A model generated the notes under the pieces. It saw only the letters and a list, made by a program, of their open reading frames with translations, ran no database searches and was not told where the DNA came from. A DNA stretch of 64,000 nucleotides, from assembly GCA_963717195.1 (NCBI GenBank), contig CAVQVR010000015.1:62001-126000 (forward strand). Direction: 5' to 3'. The position numbers were made by a program, and so were the translations under genes. Each line of letters starts with the position of its first letter. The first letter of the stretch is position 1. Shown one piece after another: positions 1 through 8,937 of this stretch. Source of the stretch: JACDAE01 sp963717195. Its GTDB lineage: Bacteria > Chloroflexota > Ktedonobacteria > Ktedonobacterales > Ktedonobacteraceae.

Positions 1-553
1 TGAGCTTACGGTCCCGGTGTGGCCCATTATCACGGCGAGTCTCAGTGTGATAGGAGGATTGCTCGTTGTGGTGGGTCTCCCCGCCACGTATATGAAACAG
101 AGCGATGCTATGGGCCTTCTGGGCAGGGTTGGCTTTTTGCTGCTCTTGCTTGCCTGGCTGCTGACAATGCTGGGAGTGAATATCACAGACATCGTCGTCA
201 TTCTGGCTGTCTCCAATCCATCGGCAAAATCGATTCCGGCAGTGATCGTTAATATCATTAACCTCACCAGTCTACTGATGGTGATTGGGACACTCATCTA
301 TGGAGTTCTGACGCTCCGTGCCCGCATCTTTCCCACTGCGGTAGGCTGGCTCATGATCTCTACGGTCGTTGCAATGACCCTGTCACTCTTCATAGGAGGT
401 GTCTATGCTACACTTCTCTACGCGATTGGCGAATTGCTGCTCCTGAGCGCTTTTGCCCGTATGGGCTATGCACTGGCACGCTGGCCCGATGACATTGAGC
501 CGGAACTGACTGAGTCTGAAGAAGTGGCTACCATGAGCGATTGGCCGCAATAA
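1..553 (+). CDS. multi-pass membrane protein, 5' end outside window
   Basis: Frame is open to the left edge (codons from position 2 read E-L-T-V-P-V-W-P), so a GTG at 17 is probably internal rather than the start. About 180 residues are visible, with four hydrophobic stretches (near residues 5-25, 35-60, 75-100 and 110-145 counted from the GTG) and an acidic, probably cytosolic tail rich in Asp and Glu. No catalytic or transport motif is recognisable, so I assign no function. The next gene starts about 120 bp downstream on the same strand. Confidence 0.65.
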   Translation, partial: ELTVPVWPIITASLSVIGGLLVVVGLPATYMKQSDAMGLLGRVGFLLLLLAWLLTMLGVNITDIVVILAVSNPSAKSIPAVIVNIINLTSLLMVIGTLIYGVLTLRARIFPTAVGWLMISTVVAMTLSLFIGGVYATLLYAIGELLLLSAFARMGYALARWPDDIEPELTESEEVATMSDWPQ

Positions 554-670
554 TATGCGTAATTATGTGCCCGTGTGAGGGATGAACAGGAAAAGCAGAT
601 AGAACTTCTTCCAGTGTTCAACGTATAGAGATTGAGATCATTGTTTAAAGAGATAGAGAAAGAGGTTTGT

Positions 671-1105
671 ATGATTCTCCATCTAGGAGAGCGCGTATTC
701 TGGGGTGCGCCAGAAGTCATCTACCTGGAAGGAACTATCACCTCACTGGATGAACGGGCGCAGATGGCTATAGTGCACATTGATCGCGCCACACTCCATT
801 CTGCGCACCTGATCGGCACCAATGTTCCTTTCGCCGCTGACGGCATCAAACCATTAGTAGGAGACAGTCCTCCCGGTACGACCAGCGAACGCAGCGTGGA
901 ACGAGCGCCTGCACCTGAAATGAATGACGAGGAGAAGATTTGCAGCGCAGCCGCCGTTGCGGTCCATCAACAGTACGGTTATAAGCTGGAAAGCACTATG
1001 GAAGCTACATTGATCGACCAGATTGTTCAGGTGATCAATAGTGAACCGGCAATGCGCAAGCAAATTATCACATCAATGGATGAAATTTTGCAGCGGGAAT
1101 TCTAA
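671..1105 (+). CDS. hypothetical protein, 144 aa
   Basis: I chose ATG 671 because AGAGG lies five bases upstream; an earlier in-frame start at 632 has no ribosome site. The product starts M-I-L-H-L-G-E-R-V-F-W-G. Its N-terminal half (to about residue 70) looks like a small beta-rich domain and its C-terminal half (from about residue 85) is helical and charged, with a linker rich in Pro, Ser and Glu between them. No signal peptide or membrane segment. I do not recognise a family. Confidence 0.6.
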   Translation: MILHLGERVFWGAPEVIYLEGTITSLDERAQMAIVHIDRATLHSAHLIGTNVPFAADGIKPLVGDSPPGTTSERSVERAPAPEMNDEEKICSAAAVAVHQQYGYKLESTMEATLIDQIVQVINSEPAMRKQIITSMDEILQREF

Positions 1106-1112
1106 AGATATC

Positions 1113-1160
1113 GTGGAGGCCGCGTTTATGACGCCCAGGTGAATCAGACGCCCGGGAACC
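1113..1160. repeat. degenerate copy of the GCCGCGTTTA-ACGCC palindrome
   Basis: The stretch around GCCGCGTTTATGACGCCC resembles the left arm of the palindrome at 25195-25249 (GCCGCGTTTACGACGCCC), but the right arm here is eroded. It abuts the integrase remnant, and its right part overlaps that remnant's readable frame. Confidence 0.45.
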
Positions 1161-1460
1161 CTTGAACAAGCAATACAGACGACACGCTGGATATTGAACG
1201 AGGAAGAGACAGAGCGGTTACTGAATGCTCCTGATCTCTCTGCCCTGGTTGGCTGGCGTGATCTCATCCTGTTGTATTTCCTCTATTTCACCGGAGCCAG
1301 GGAAGCGGAGGCATGTCAGGTACAGCTTTCGGACTTTGAGGAGCAATATGGGATAAAGGTGGTCCGGTTGCCAGGCAAGGGCAAGAAAACTGTACCTGGA
1401 TGAGGAAGGGTTGCAGGTCTTTCTCCAGGCTGAGAAAGACCGACATGCTCCACGACACTA
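1143..1460 (+). pseudogene. tyrosine recombinase/integrase remnant
   Basis: From 1143 the frame reads R-P-G-T-L-E-Q-A and then, in 1194-1403, L-N-E-E-E-T-E-R-L-L followed by an integrase-like catalytic-domain start with T-G-A-R-E-A-E-A, the XerC/XerD-type box holding the first catalytic Arg, and L-P-G-K-G-K-K. The frame is lost near 1393 and resumes two bases out of register as L-D-E-E-G-L-Q-V-F-L-Q up to a stop near 1460. The box with the remaining catalytic His, Arg and Tyr is missing. This is a decayed fragment of a phage or transposon integrase. Confidence 0.65.
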
Positions 1461-1546
1461 ATACCCCAATTCTGCCCATCTCAGCCTGGAGAGTGCGCGG
1501 TGATGGGCGAAAATGGGTGATCAGTATGCCTGATAACATCATCCTA

Positions 1547-1774
1547 TTATTCAATCGTCCCTAACTGATAGAGATGGCTCAGCGCTTCATCAACTGTGTG
1601 GGAAGAGAGATGAAGCTGACCTTTTATTTGTTCTATGGTCCGTTGTCCGTTGATCATTGCAAACACGGTACGTAGGATGACACGCTGCCTCAAACTATAT
1701 TCATTCAAGAGATTTGACTCCAAAGGTGCTATTATCCGGGGAACATACTTATTTGGATCACTAGGGAAACCCAT
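1547..1774 (-). CDS. small putative HTH-like protein, 75 aa
   Basis: ATG at 1774 follows AAGGA with about six bases spacing. Residues 25-75 read as three helices ending in a possible wing (I-N-G-Q-R-T-I-E-Q-I-K-G then S-S-H-T-V-D-E-A-L), a pattern seen in small winged-helix regulators and in PqqD-like proteins. It is soluble, without signal peptide. Function unknown; the HTH call is from pattern only. Confidence 0.5.
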   Translation of the reverse strand: MGFPSDPNKYVPRIIAPLESNLLNEYSLRQRVILRTVFAMINGQRTIEQIKGQLHLSSHTVDEALSHLYQLGTIE

Positions 1775-2059
1775 GTGTGTTCCTTGTCGCTCTTGTCTTG
1801 TATTGCTTCATCGATTGTATCCCTTCGTTCTCGCTTTTTTCTATCACTCAACTCATCTAAAAGACGGGAATGCAGAGACCTGGTCGTCTTTTCGCATGAG
1901 GAAGGAATATTTGCATCTGGTTGCTTTGAATCATTCCTGTAACCTCTCTCCTTGTCTCATTTTAGCACGGCAATGAGAAGTAAATACAAGATAAATCATT
2001 AAAAGAACATTAAAAGCTACGAATGGATCATGTTGGTTCGACTCTTTAGGCAGCAATCG

Positions 2060-2172
2060 AAAATGGGAAAGCTCTGTCCCCAGGAGCAGGGCTTTCCCAT
2101 TTTGCAACCGCAGTGCCGAGGCCGCTGGAACAGGGGCAAAAAAACAGAATGGGAAAGCCCTGTCCCCAGGAG
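2060..2172. repeat. 13-bp-arm hairpin plus a 25-bp direct repeat
   Basis: A perfect 13-bp inverted repeat (2060-2072 and 2091-2103, arm AAAATGGGAAAGC) encloses CTGTCCCCAGGAG. The 25-bp left part recurs at 2148-2172 with one mismatch. The rest of the 415-bp interval between the genes ending and starting around it holds nothing I recognise. Confidence 0.7.
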
Positions 2173-2189
2173 GGGCATACTGGACAGAT

Positions 2190-2773
2190 CGAATGATACG
2201 GGTTATTATTGATCGAGGACGCACACTCTATGCTGGAACCGTCTATGCCTATCGTCACAAATGGACACGCGAGTACAAGAATGGTAAACTGAAAAACGTC
2301 CACACGTATAGACCTGAAAGTGAGTAGGTGCCTTTGCCTGATGGTACGGCTCCGGCTATCGTTGATAAACAACTTGTGGACGCGGCTTTAGCTGTTGCTC
2401 CTATCGTGAAGCAGGAGGCTGCAAAAACAACCCAAACCCCGAAGAAGGTATCCTCAGAAATGGATTTATCCGGTGCGGTGTTTGTGGGTGTTCCATGTCA
2501 GTAAACCGACATGGAAGTAAGCGGCGGGGAAATAGCATTTCGATTGTGTATGCATGTAGAGGAACAAGCAGAATGCAAACTATCTGTAAAGGGAGAGAAA
2601 TCACATTACACATTATTGATGATGTTACGTGGAAGTACATCGAGGAAATTTTAACTAACTTGAAGATTGACGATCCCCGTGGACGCTATCAAATTCAACG
2701 CGCTCCTCCTAAACTCATGGCAGCTCTTTCCAACATTACTTCTGTAAACATTACAAGAGTATTATCAAAATAA
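2190..2773 (+). pseudogene. large serine recombinase remnant
   Basis: The readable frame from about 2190 gives Y-A-Y-R-H-K-W-T-R-E-Y and then L-P-D-G-T-A-P-A-I-V-D, matching the recombinase domain of large serine recombinases. An in-frame TAG lies at 2325. The frame changes near 2470 and continues as C-G-V-C-G-C-S-M, the usual CxxC start of the zinc-ribbon, then Y-A-C-R-G-T and L-H-I-I-D-D-V-T-W-K-Y-I-E-E, typical of the segment following the ribbon. The catalytic N-terminal resolvase domain and the C-terminal coiled coil are absent. It is the second recombinase relic within 1.6 kb. Confidence 0.65.
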
Positions 2774-2795
2774 TATATCAGATAGAGGAACAATT

Positions 2796-3395
2796 ATGCC
2801 CCAAAGTGCTAATAATAGAGTGGAAACACGCCCGAGGCGCGAGCGAAATCGGGCGGGATGTATGGTAGGCTGTTTAACGATTTTAGTTATCTTGCTGCTT
2901 GTAGTAGGAGCTGGCTGGGTTTTCCTGCTGCGTCCTTATCTGCATAATATTGCAGAGACGCAGATCAATAATGCCCTTTCCGCTGGAGTGCAACAAATTC
3001 CAACCAACCTTCCTGCAATTCCTGCAGGATTAGGAGCCATTCCAATTCCAATACAGGATACTACGATCAACAATCTATTTGTACTAAACTTAGCACCGAG
3101 CAGTCCCATAAAAAATCCCTCGACACAGATTACCCCTGACGGCATTACTATGAGCTTTCAAACCTACGGTTTTAGCAATGGGCTCTCGTTGAAACCAGCA
3201 CTCAAGAATGGTCGCCTGGTCGCAACCAACATCGCGATTAATGGTCCCTTCTCCTTGATTATGTCGCCTGATGAGTTGGCACCACTGCTGAATCAAAATC
3301 TGGCTGCTGCGCAAAATCGGATCAAGTACTCAATTCAGGGTATACAACTTAAAAATCATGAGATGGATCTGACATTGGGATCGGCGCAAACATAA
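2796..3395 (+). CDS. membrane-anchored protein of unknown function
   Basis: Starts at ATG 2796 behind AGAGGAA. The 199-residue product has an Arg-rich cytosolic N terminus (R-R-E-R-N-R), one membrane segment near residues 23-46 and an exported domain of about 150 residues with alternating beta-like stretches. Overall layout recalls small single-pass proteins with a lipid-binding-like beta domain (LmeA/DUF2993 type), but that is a guess from layout only. It converges on the signal peptidase genes, 49 bp apart. Confidence 0.6.
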   Translation: MPQSANNRVETRPRRERNRAGCMVGCLTILVILLLVVGAGWVFLLRPYLHNIAETQINNALSAGVQQIPTNLPAIPAGLGAIPIPIQDTTINNLFVLNLAPSSPIKNPSTQITPDGITMSFQTYGFSNGLSLKPALKNGRLVATNIAINGPFSLIMSPDELAPLLNQNLAAAQNRIKYSIQGIQLKNHEMDLTLGSAQT

Positions 3396-3443
3396 TAATA
3401 GTAAAAAGAGTTCAGTGTGTCCCTCTACATCATTTCATCGCAT

Positions 3444-4175
3444 TCAGGTTAAAGGATGATCATCATGCTTCCTACGTCGTCTGCTGCGTACACCAACGAC
3501 TACAATAGGAACAACACCGAACAGGACCGTCGAGGCATCAAGAGTGCCATGGTTGTCTGCTTGTTGCGTCACAGGAGGGGTACTGGCCTGTTGATGGACA
3601 TTGGCGAAGACGGAGGAGACGTTGGGCACCAGGCCGTCGTTGTCCTGCCCAAGAGGCCAGTAGACCAGCGCGACACGCCCGATAATATTCTTGCGTGGCA
3701 GGAAACCCCAATCGCGCGAGTCTGAACTGTTCGCACGATTATCGCCCAACACAAAGTAGTCATTGGGGGGCACCACCAGATTCTCGATCTGCTTATCCGC
3801 AAAAGGGTTGCCCTGGTTGGCAGGACTAACGAAAGTATCATGCAGCGTCACGCCGTCCACGATGACGGTCGTGTTGTGAATAGTAATGACATCACCAGGT
3901 AACCCGATGACCCGCTTAACATAATCTAGCGTTGGTTGAGGAGGAGCGATAAAGACGACGATATCACCGCGAGCGGGTGGATGAAACAGGTAGGTCCACT
4001 TATCTACCATCAAGCGTTCCTGATCGTGCAGATTCGGTTCCATGCTATGCCCATCGACATCAAAGTTCTGTACAGCTAGATTAATGACCAGAAACATGAG
4101 AAGTGTCAGTACGATAGTCTCGATAACCTCTCGTACGAGACGGTAACGCTTCTCAAAATTCAGTTCTACGTTCAT
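3444..4175 (-). CDS. lepB: signal peptidase I, downstream paralogue
   Basis: Type I signal peptidase (S26), removing signal peptides from exported proteins at the outer face of the membrane. ATG 4175 (M-N-V-E-L-N-F) is preceded by GGGGGAA at five bases; a more upstream ATG at 4202 lacks this. One N-terminal membrane segment (residues about 17-35) is followed by D-G-H-S-M-E-P-N-L with the catalytic Ser, V-K-R-V-I-G-L-P-G-D with the catalytic Lys, and N-S-S-D-S-R-D-W-G. A second hydrophobic stretch lies near the C terminus (about residues 215-232), followed by a basic tail. The neighbour 85 bp upstream is a close paralogue with a near-identical N terminus, so the pair arose by tandem duplication. 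Confidence 0.9.
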   Translation of the reverse strand: MNVELNFEKRYRLVREVIETIVLTLLMFLVINLAVQNFDVDGHSMEPNLHDQERLMVDKWTYLFHPPARGDIVVFIAPPQPTLDYVKRVIGLPGDVITIHNTTVIVDGVTLHDTFVSPANQGNPFADKQIENLVVPPNDYFVLGDNRANSSDSRDWGFLPRKNIIGRVALVYWPLGQDNDGLVPNVSSVFANVHQQASTPPVTQQADNHGTLDASTVLFGVVPIVVVGVRSRRRRKHDDHPLT

Positions 4176-4260
4176 GCAAGTTCCCCCCGGAATGTCTTTC
4201 ATCCTTTGATGAACATCTGCCGGTGTTTTTCGCCAACACCTTTAGATAGAAACAGTTATG

Positions 4261-5013
4261 TCAAAACTCACGCTCATCTGCACGTTTGCGCCAGGTGGAC
4301 GTGGTCTTTCTACGGCGTTTCATACGGATACCAATAACGAGCGCGGGTACTGTGCAGAATAACACGGTACTGGCATCAAGAATGCCGTGCGTATTCTGCG
4401 CTGGCGGTGCAGGAGTGCTGGCACGTTGATGGACATTGGCGAAGACGGAGGAGACATTGGGCACCAGGCCGTCGTTGTCCTGTCCGAGGGGCCAGTAGAC
4501 CAGTGCAACGCGCCCGATAATATCCTTGCGTGGCAAGAAACCCCAGAAGCGTGAGTCAAAACTATTAGAGCGGTGGTCGCCCATCACAAAATATTGACCA
4601 GGAGGCACCACCAGATTCTGGACAGGATTGCCCCCAACGCCCTGAAACTGAGGGCTGATATAGGTCTCGTTGAGGGCCGTACCATCAACAATTACGGTCG
4701 TACCGCGAATGGTTATCACATCCCCAGGTATACCAATAATACGTTTCACAAAATCGGTATTGGGCTCGCCTGCTGCTGGTGGTGAGAGAAAGACGATCAC
4801 ATCCCCACGAGCAGGTGCATGAAACAGGTAGGTCCACTTATCCACCATCAGGCGTTCATTATTATGGAGGCTTGCTTCCATGCTCTCACCATCGACATCA
4901 AAGTTCTGTACAGCTAGATTGATGACCAGAAACATGAGAAGTGTCAGTACGATAGTCTCAATGACCTCTCGTACGAGACGGTAACGCTTCTCAAAATTCA
5001 GTTCTACAGCCAT
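4261..5013 (-). CDS. lepB: signal peptidase I, upstream paralogue
   Basis: Second type I signal peptidase, 250 residues. ATG 5013 (M-A-V-E-L-N-F) lies behind GGGAGG; the ATG at 5031 would put the ribosome site inside the gene. It carries the same boxes: D-G-E-S-M-E-A-S-L with catalytic Ser, V-K-R-I-I-G-I-P-G-D with catalytic Lys, and N-S-F-D-S-R-F-W-G. The Pro that normally follows S-M-x is Ala here (S-M-E-A), unlike its neighbour. Middle region diverges more than the ends. It is the promoter-proximal gene of the pair and probably cotranscribed with the 3444-4175 copy. The divergent uvrA gene starts about 415 bp away. Confidence 0.9.
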   Translation of the reverse strand: MAVELNFEKRYRLVREVIETIVLTLLMFLVINLAVQNFDVDGESMEASLHNNERLMVDKWTYLFHAPARGDVIVFLSPPAAGEPNTDFVKRIIGIPGDVITIRGTTVIVDGTALNETYISPQFQGVGGNPVQNLVVPPGQYFVMGDHRSNSFDSRFWGFLPRKDIIGRVALVYWPLGQDNDGLVPNVSSVFANVHQRASTPAPPAQNTHGILDASTVLFCTVPALVIGIRMKRRRKTTSTWRKRADEREF

Positions 5014-5121
5014 GTGAGCCTCCCATGACATATTTCATTTTTTACGTGTTTTACCTGGCACAAAAGTCTCGATGAAAGAACCCTACCCATTTCCCTTGTA
5101 TTATTCTTCCTTAAACGGCAT

Positions 5122-5149
5122 TGGGCGCACGCAAGGTGACGCCCTACGC
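5122..5149. repeat. solo arm of the 13163-13250 palindrome
   Basis: TTGGGCGCACGCAAGGTGAC followed by GCCCTAC matches the right arm of the perfect palindrome at 13221-13250 over about 25 bp, here without its partner. It lies in the 5014-5428 divergent intergenic region. Confidence 0.65.
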
Positions 5150-5309
5150 CTTCTCCCCCTAATGGGCGGCGGCCCTGGTAACATTCTCTTTTGGTATAGG
5201 AAATAATAGCTACATCCTCATTGTTCTTTATAGTATAGTCATGGTTGCTATGGCTCCCTCCATTATGGTACCACTTGACGGAAACGTAACAATATAGTAG
5301 TGTTACATG

Positions 5310-5321
5310 GAACGTTTGTTT
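5310..5321 (+). promoter_or_regulatory. possible LexA-type SOS box upstream of uvrA
   Basis: GAAC-GTTT-GTTT resembles the Gram-positive LexA site GAAC-N4-GTTC with one core mismatch, about 110 bp before the uvrA start. A GTAACA...TGTTAC inverted repeat (5287-5307) and a TTGACG hexamer (near 5270) lie just upstream. Whether this lineage uses that LexA consensus is not known from the window. Confidence 0.25.
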
Positions 5322-5428
5322 GCATTGAGCCCAACAATTACAGAGACACAACTAAAGGGTGCCTACAAGTAGTCAGCAACCCTTTACAGTTTATGTACGA
5401 TTCTCAGTAAGGGATGGTTGGAAATTTT

Positions 5429-8400
5429 ATGCCCCTAGATAAAATTGTTATTCGCGGTGCTCGTGAGCACAACTTAAAAAACATTGATGTGATCATCCCA
5501 CGCGATAAGCTGGTGGTCATTACAGGCCTCTCTGGCTCGGGCAAAAGTAGCCTGGCCTTCGACACCATCTTTGCCGAAGGGCAACGTCGCTATGTCGAAT
5601 CGCTCTCGGCCTACGCACGCCAGTTTCTCGATAAGATGGAGAAGCCTGACGTTGAACACATCGAAGGCCTTTCCCCTGCTATATCTATCGACCAGAAAGG
5701 CGCAACACATAACCCCCGTTCGACCGTAGGGACCGTTACTGAAATCTATGACTACCTGCGCTTGCTCTATGCGCGTGTTGGGCATCAGCATTGTCCCCGC
5801 TGCGGACGCGAAGTCAGTCAGCAGACGGCACAGCAGATCGTCGATGCCGTACTAAGTCTTCCTGAGGGGTCGCGTATCCTTCTGCTGGCACCGCTGGTCC
5901 AGGGCCGCAAGGGCGAATATAAGAATATCTTTGAGGAGATGCGGCGGGCCGGCTATGTGCGTGTACGTGTCGATGGGCAAATTCTTGACCTGAGCGACGA
6001 GATCGAGCTGGATAAGCAGAAGAAACATACCATTGAGGTCGTCGTTGATCGCCTCGTTATCCGCAAAGGCAAAAAGCAGAGTACGGATGAGCAGAAGCCA
6101 TCAATCAAACGAGTAGCTGAACGACCAGCGTTATATGATGTCAATGCCTCGCAAGAGTCATACCGCGACGAGGACGGCATCGAGGAACCATCCATAGAGG
6201 CTATTCTGCACGAGGAGGTTGATCCAGCCTTCAGGCAACGCCTGGCGGACTCGTTGGAGACGACGCTGAAGCTAGGAAACGGCGTTGTACTGGTCTCGAT
6301 TGTGGACGGCGAAGAGATTCTCTTCTCGGAGAAAGCAGCCTGTGTCTATTGTGGTATCAGCCTGCCAGAGATTGCACCACGTACTTTTAGCTTCAATAGC
6401 CCACATGGAGCCTGCCCCACCTGCACAGGGTTAGGCACACAGCAAGAGATTGATCCCGAACTGATCGTGACGCATCCCGAACTGAGTATTCTGGAAGGTG
6501 CGATTGCTCCATGGAGCAAGATCGTTAATGGGAGCCAGTGGCACAGCGCGATCCTGGAGGCTCTAGCACAGCGCTATGCATTCGACATGCATACACCCTG
6601 GAAAGAACTGAGTAAAGATTTACAGCAGACACTTCTCTACGGAACGCCCGAAAAACTAACGATCCGCTATACGCCGCAGCATGGTCATACGCGCACCTAC
6701 AACGTCAACTTCGAGGGAGTCATTCCCAACCTGGATCGACGCTACAAGCAGACCGAGAGCGAGGGGATACGCGAAGAGATCGAAGGCTATATGTCGGCAC
6801 GTATCTGCCCCGATTGCCGGGGGGCACGTCTCAAACCGGAGGCCCTGGCCGTCACAGTAGGTGGACGCAATATTGTGCAGGTGACACGACTCTCGATTGT
6901 GCTAACGCAACGCTTCTTCCAGGATCTGGAGACGCAGGAGCTGGCACCGAAGAATCCACTGGCTAACGCAGTGGTGAGCAAGAAAAGAAACAACGGCAAA
7001 AAGAGCAAAGAAGATAAAGACGACGAGGTGGTATCGCTACTGGGAGATCCTCTGACGCCTATTGATCCTAATGGACCATTGGTAGAAAGTCCACTGAGCT
7101 CGCGAGATAAGTTTATCGCACGCCAGATCCTCAAAGAGATTCGCGCCCGTTTGCAATTCTTGATCGACGTTGGACTCGACTATCTCACAGTTGATCGTGC
7201 AGCTGCGACGCTCTCAGGGGGTGAGGCGCAAAGAATTCGCCTCGCAACACAGATTGGTTCGGGCCTGATGGGAGTGCTCTACATTCTGGATGAGCCAAGC
7301 ATTGGCCTGCACCAGCGCGACAACGAACGCCTGATCAAAACACTGGTACGACTGCGCAACCTTGGTAATACGCTACTCGTGGTTGAGCATGACGAGGATA
7401 CGATGCGAGCGGCAGATTATATCATCGACATTGGACCGGGAGCTGGCGAGCATGGCGGGCATGTGGTTGGTGAAGGCACCTTTGAACAGATTCGCGCCAA
7501 TACAAACTCATTGACCGGTGATTATCTCTCGCGACGCAAACGGATCGCTATTCCCACCCAGCGGCGACCTGGAAATGGCAACACCCTGGTAATAAAGGGA
7601 GCACGCGAGAACAATCTCAAGAATATCGATGTTGAGATTCCGTTGGGCAAGTTTGTGGCCATCACGGGCGTCTCCGGCTCAGGTAAGAGCACATTGATTA
7701 CCGATATTCTCTATCGCAAACTGTCACATGCCTTCTTCCGGGCACATGAGCGACCGGGCGCACACGACACCATCGAGGGGTTGGAGCATCTCGACAAAGT
7801 GATTGATATCGATCAGTCGCCGATTGGACGTACGCCACGTTCTAATCCCGCGACGTATACCAATGCGTTTACGAGCATCCGTGAACTCTTTGCCCAGGTG
7901 CCGGAATCGCGCCTGCGGGGTTATCAACCTGGGCGTTTCTCCTTTAACGTCAAGGGTGGGCGTTGTGAAGCCTGTAAAGGTGAGGGTATCGTCAAAATCG
8001 AGATGAACTTCTTGCCTGATGTCTACGTACCATGCGAGATCTGTGCTGGCAAGCGCTACAATCGTGAAGCGCTAGAGATTCACTACAAAGGCAAGACTAT
8101 CGCCGACGTACTGGACATGACTGTTGAGGAGGCAACAAGTTTCTTCTCCAATGTCCCCTCGATCTACAACAAAATGAAGACATTGAACGATGTCGGACTG
8201 GGTTATATGAAACTGGGTCAGCCAGCAACGACGCTCTCAGGTGGTGAGGCTCAACGCGTCAAACTGGCAACTGAGCTTTCGCGCCGTGCCACGGGTCGTA
8301 CAATGTATATTCTGGACGAACCAACCACGGGTCTGCATTTCGCCGATGTAGACAAACTGCTTGAAGTGTTGCAGAGGCTCGTGGACACGGGTAATTCAGT

Positions 8401-8629
8401 GGTTGTGATTGAGCACAACCTGGACGTTATTAAAAGCACCGACTGGCTCATCGACCTGGGGCCGGAGGGTGGCGATGCCGGTGGATATATTATCGCCCAG
8501 GGCACGCCGGAAGAGGTCGCAGAGATCGAGCAGTCGTATACGGGTAACTTCTTGAAGCGCATGTTCCTGGAGGAAGCCGAATTTGATTCAAGAGAACAGG
8601 AAGATGGACGGGTGACGACGGCGGGGTGA
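5429..8629 (+). CDS. uvrA: excinuclease ABC subunit A
   Basis: UvrA, the damage-recognition ATPase of nucleotide excision repair, acting with UvrB and UvrC in the cytosol. ATG 5429 (M-P-L-D-K-I-V-I-R-G) is preferred over ATG 5414, which sits directly against AAGGG. Order: Walker A G-L-S-G-S-G-K-S (33-40), first zinc-binding cysteines C-P-R-C-G (about 125), C-V-Y-C and C-P-T-C (about 305-340), signature L-S-G-G-E-A-Q-R-I-R, second Walker A G-V-S-G-S-G-K-S-T-L (about 750), C-E-A-C-K-G and C-E-I-C-A-G, second signature L-S-G-G-E-A-Q-R-V-K, Walker B I-L-D-E-P-T-T-G-L-H. At 1066 residues it is over 100 longer than the usual ~940: charged insertions lie near residues 215-275 and 510-560. All ATPase motifs are intact. 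Confidence 0.97.
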   Translation: MPLDKIVIRGAREHNLKNIDVIIPRDKLVVITGLSGSGKSSLAFDTIFAEGQRRYVESLSAYARQFLDKMEKPDVEHIEGLSPAISIDQKGATHNPRSTVGTVTEIYDYLRLLYARVGHQHCPRCGREVSQQTAQQIVDAVLSLPEGSRILLLAPLVQGRKGEYKNIFEEMRRAGYVRVRVDGQILDLSDEIELDKQKKHTIEVVVDRLVIRKGKKQSTDEQKPSIKRVAERPALYDVNASQESYRDEDGIEEPSIEAILHEEVDPAFRQRLADSLETTLKLGNGVVLVSIVDGEEILFSEKAACVYCGISLPEIAPRTFSFNSPHGACPTCTGLGTQQEIDPELIVTHPELSILEGAIAPWSKIVNGSQWHSAILEALAQRYAFDMHTPWKELSKDLQQTLLYGTPEKLTIRYTPQHGHTRTYNVNFEGVIPNLDRRYKQTESEGIREEIEGYMSARICPDCRGARLKPEALAVTVGGRNIVQVTRLSIVLTQRFFQDLETQELAPKNPLANAVVSKKRNNGKKSKEDKDDEVVSLLGDPLTPIDPNGPLVESPLSSRDKFIARQILKEIRARLQFLIDVGLDYLTVDRAAATLSGGEAQRIRLATQIGSGLMGVLYILDEPSIGLHQRDNERLIKTLVRLRNLGNTLLVVEHDEDTMRAADYIIDIGPGAGEHGGHVVGEGTFEQIRANTNSLTGDYLSRRKRIAIPTQRRPGNGNTLVIKGARENNLKNIDVEIPLGKFVAITGVSGSGKSTLITDILYRKLSHAFFRAHERPGAHDTIEGLEHLDKVIDIDQSPIGRTPRSNPATYTNAFTSIRELFAQVPESRLRGYQPGRFSFNVKGGRCEACKGEGIVKIEMNFLPDVYVPCEICAGKRYNREALEIHYKGKTIADVLDMTVEEATSFFSNVPSIYNKMKTLNDVGLGYMKLGQPATTLSGGEAQRVKLATELSRRATGRTMYILDEPTTGLHFADVDKLLEVLQRLVDTGNSVVVIEHNLDVIKSTDWLIDLGPEGGDAGGYIIAQGTPEEVAEIEQSYTGNFLKRMFLEEAEFDSREQEDGRVTTAG

Positions 8630-8642
8630 TCGTAATGCTTTG

Positions 8643-8937
8643 TTGATCATCATTTGAACCCGCCGCGTCCAGGTGGTGAGCAGACGGGTTTATAAGGTGA
8701 GCGGGTTTATAAATGGCACCCGTACAGCATGAAAAAGGGGGAAACGTGGGATATGGGGTCTGAGCGGGTTTATAAATGGCACCCCTACACCATTGGGATC
8801 GGGGATGAAGGTGGGCACGATCATCCCTCAACCCATCGCGCAACTGGTGTAGGGGTGCTATTTATTAACCCGTCCGGACCCTATATCCCATGTTCCCTCT
8901 CTCATCTGTGTCCATAGTTCAAATGATCGTCAACTAC
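8643..8937. repeat. ~295-bp nested inverted-repeat region between convergent genes
   Basis: Outer arms around CATTTGAAC (near 8643-8659) and GTTCAAATG (near 8918-8934) match over about 15 of 17 bases. Inner arms (about 8733-8790 and 8843-8905) pair CGTGGGATATGGGGTC with GACCCTATATCCCATG and the tag GGGTTTATAAATGGCACCCC with GGGGTGCTATTTATTAACCC. Two further partial copies of the GGGTTTATAA tag lie at 8686-8720. The region fills the whole gap between uvrA and murJ and may end both transcripts. Confidence 0.7.

Noticed and set aside
5004..5351. Minus-strand frame upstream of the signal peptidase
   Set aside because: Overlaps the lepB start and the intergenic repeat arm; no motif and no ribosome site.
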